DNA of 6,861 nucleotides from Fimbriimonadales bacterium (lineage in GTDB: Bacteria; Armatimonadota; Fimbriimonadia; Fimbriimonadales; Fimbriimonadaceae), in assembly GCA_026392145.1 (NCBI GenBank), contig JAPLCS010000361.1, positions 1-6,861 on the forward strand, read 5' to 3'. The notes beneath the pieces are model-generated. The model was given only the letters and a program-made list of their open reading frames with translations, was not told where the DNA came from and searched no databases. Positions within the stretch are counted from its first letter, which is position 1. Every line of letters starts with the position of its first letter. Both the position numbers and the translations under genes were made by a program. This document shows positions 5,854-6,861 of the stretch, piece by piece.

Positions 5854-6861
5854 CTACTGACTGGAAGGCAATTTAGAGGACCGCTGTTCAATCCGCTGAC
5901 TGTAAATACATGCCGCCACCACAAACAACTCCTCGACCTCAAACTTTGCCAAATTCGAAGTGCCCTTACCCAAATGCAACAACGAGATCGCTCGTTGCTC
6001 TTCACCAGTGGTGTGCGCATTCAAGGCGGCGGTTGCCACCTTACTTAACTTGCCCGATATATTGAGCATCGCAATCAGTGCTTTATCGCGTTCCATACCC
6101 TCAATCATCAGTGTCTTGTAAGTCTGATTCTCAACCCCAAACAACCTCGCAATCCCCAAAATGCACCTTCGTCGGGTAGTCACCGATTCGCAGGTCTGAG
6201 CCACAGCAAGAATCCGTGGAATATCATCAGTTGTTCCAACCACACCAAGCGCGTACGCAACCTCAGCGTTCGCCTCGTCATCATAAAGCACTAAAGCAGC
6301 CCGACAAGCTTCCGCAACATCCTTGAGTTCCATCTCACCCGCCGCTTCCGCCGCCGCAATTCTCACGCTCGGATGCTTGTCAACCAATGCATGAGACACC
6401 GTCGCCGCAATGCCAGGCGCCTCCAAGTTCCGAAGTGCCTGCAAAGAGGCTCGCCTCAAATCTGGGTCCTGGGTTGACTCCGCAGCATTGATAAGTGCGT
6501 CAATCGCCGCCTTGCTTTCCTGCGCCCCTGGAATACTTGAAATTGCCCTCGCTGCCGCTCTTCGTATCAAAGGCCTCGGACTACTTAAAAGCTTAATGAG
6601 TTCAGGAATGGCGGCTTCATCACCCAAGTCACCCAGCGCCTCAATGGTCTCCTCCTCCACAAGATCAGGATGGAATTGCAACTGATGAACCAATTCAGCA
6701 ACAGCAGCCGGATCCCCTAAACGCCCCAAACCAGCGGCGGCTTGCCTACGAACCCGCGGAGAGGGATCGTGCAAAGCTTTAATCATCTCCTCCACCCCGA
6801 GCGTAAAGTTCTTCTCTGCCATTTCACCAATAGCGGTTTGCCTCTCGACAGCATCGCCGCT
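5854..6861 (-). CDS. HEAT-repeat protein (5'-partial), possibly the C-terminal part of a larger protein
   Basis: The frame stays open to the right edge, so 335 residues are visible, counted from the first codon at 6861. Residues 7-37, 38-68, 69-99, 100-135, 136-166, 167-198, 199-229 and a start at 230 form tandem helical HEAT repeats of about 31 residues. Landmarks include DPSPRVRRQAA, ALGDLGDEAAIPELI, RRAAARAI and HPSVRIAAAEAAG. Such solenoids bind partner proteins, and no catalytic motif is seen. The ATG at 6822 is residue 14 and falls inside the first repeat, so it is unlikely to be the true start. After about residue 260 the repeat pattern fades into a less regular C-terminal segment with a polar Ser/Gln tail. 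In some bacteria HEAT repeats of this style follow a transporter or other domain, which would lie outside the window; that is only a possibility. The function is unknown. A gene for an exported phosphoesterase follows downstream in the same direction. Confidence 0.88.
   Translation of the reverse strand, partial: SGDAVERQTAIGEMAEKNFTLGVEEMIKALHDPSPRVRRQAAAGLGRLGDPAAVAELVHQLQFHPDLVEEETIEALGDLGDEAAIPELIKLLSSPRPLIRRAAARAISSIPGAQESKAAIDALINAAESTQDPDLRRASLQALRNLEAPGIAATVSHALVDKHPSVRIAAAEAAGEMELKDVAEACRAALVLYDDEANAEVAYALGVVGTTDDIPRILAVAQTCESVTTRRRCILGIARLFGVENQTYKTLMIEGMERDKALIAMLNISGKLSKVATAALNAHTTGEEQRAISLLHLGKGTSNLAKFEVEELFVVAACIYSQRIEQRSSKLPSSQ

Noticed and set aside
5836..5854. GTGGA/TCCAC inverted repeat after the HEAT-repeat gene, considered as a terminator
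   Set aside because: The stem is only 5 base pairs with a 9-base loop and no T-run follows on the minus strand.
1..6861. Apparent excess of C over G on the plus strand, as a replication-strand skew
   Set aside because: Sampled 60-base lines gave C/G of 19/14 (121), 21/10 (481), 22/8 (5221) and 21/15 (6361), but 15/16 and 10/18 in ychF (2881, 3121). Most of the minus-gene signal may just be coding-strand bias, so the window is too small to conclude.

Overview
The window is ordinary-looking bacterial chromosome at roughly balanced GC. It is densely packed: four complete or partial genes are clear, plus one convincing but unfamiliar membrane protein, and no gap exceeds about 80 bases. YchF, the best phylogenetic marker here, has the 363-residue form with an N-terminus like those of cyanobacteria and related deep-branching phyla rather than Proteobacteria. 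Together with a YncE-type propeller fused to a phosphoesterase, a HEAT-repeat protein and start codons lacking Shine-Dalgarno sequences, this loosely suggests a lineage such as Armatimonadota. That assignment is an inference and is not proven by the sequence.

Layout, left to right. (1) 3..1025 (+) is the C-terminal ~340 residues of a DegT/DnrJ/EryC1/StrS sugar aminotransferase, cut by the left window edge; it suggests a surface-polysaccharide or nucleotide-sugar locus to the left. (2) 1048..2043 (-), convergent with it across 22 bases, is a membrane protein with a zinc ribbon, a proline-rich segment, one transmembrane helix and a helical domain of unknown function. (3) 2116..3207 (+) is ychF, divergent from gene 2 across 72 bases that must hold both promoters. 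(4) 3247..5775 (-) is a large exported protein with a YncE-like beta-propeller followed by an acid-phosphatase/phospholipase-C type phosphoesterase domain. It converges on ychF, and a perfect 25-base palindrome covers its stop codon. (5) 5854..6861 (-) is a HEAT-repeat protein whose 5' end lies outside the window; it sits 78 bases upstream of gene 4 on the same strand.

The genes do not form an evident pathway. A sugar aminotransferase, a translation-associated ATPase, an exported phosphoesterase and a HEAT-repeat scaffold look like independent neighbours, and the alternating orientations argue against one operon; only genes 5 and 4 could be co-transcribed. I see no mobile element, CRISPR array, tRNA, rRNA or riboswitch, and no clear novel multi-gene system. 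The least explained item is the zinc-ribbon membrane protein. Other points worth a second look are the palindrome at the ychF/phosphoesterase junction, the near-leaderless start signals, an odd residue beside the YchF P-loop, and the HEAT repeat that shows the right-hand gene continues past the window.
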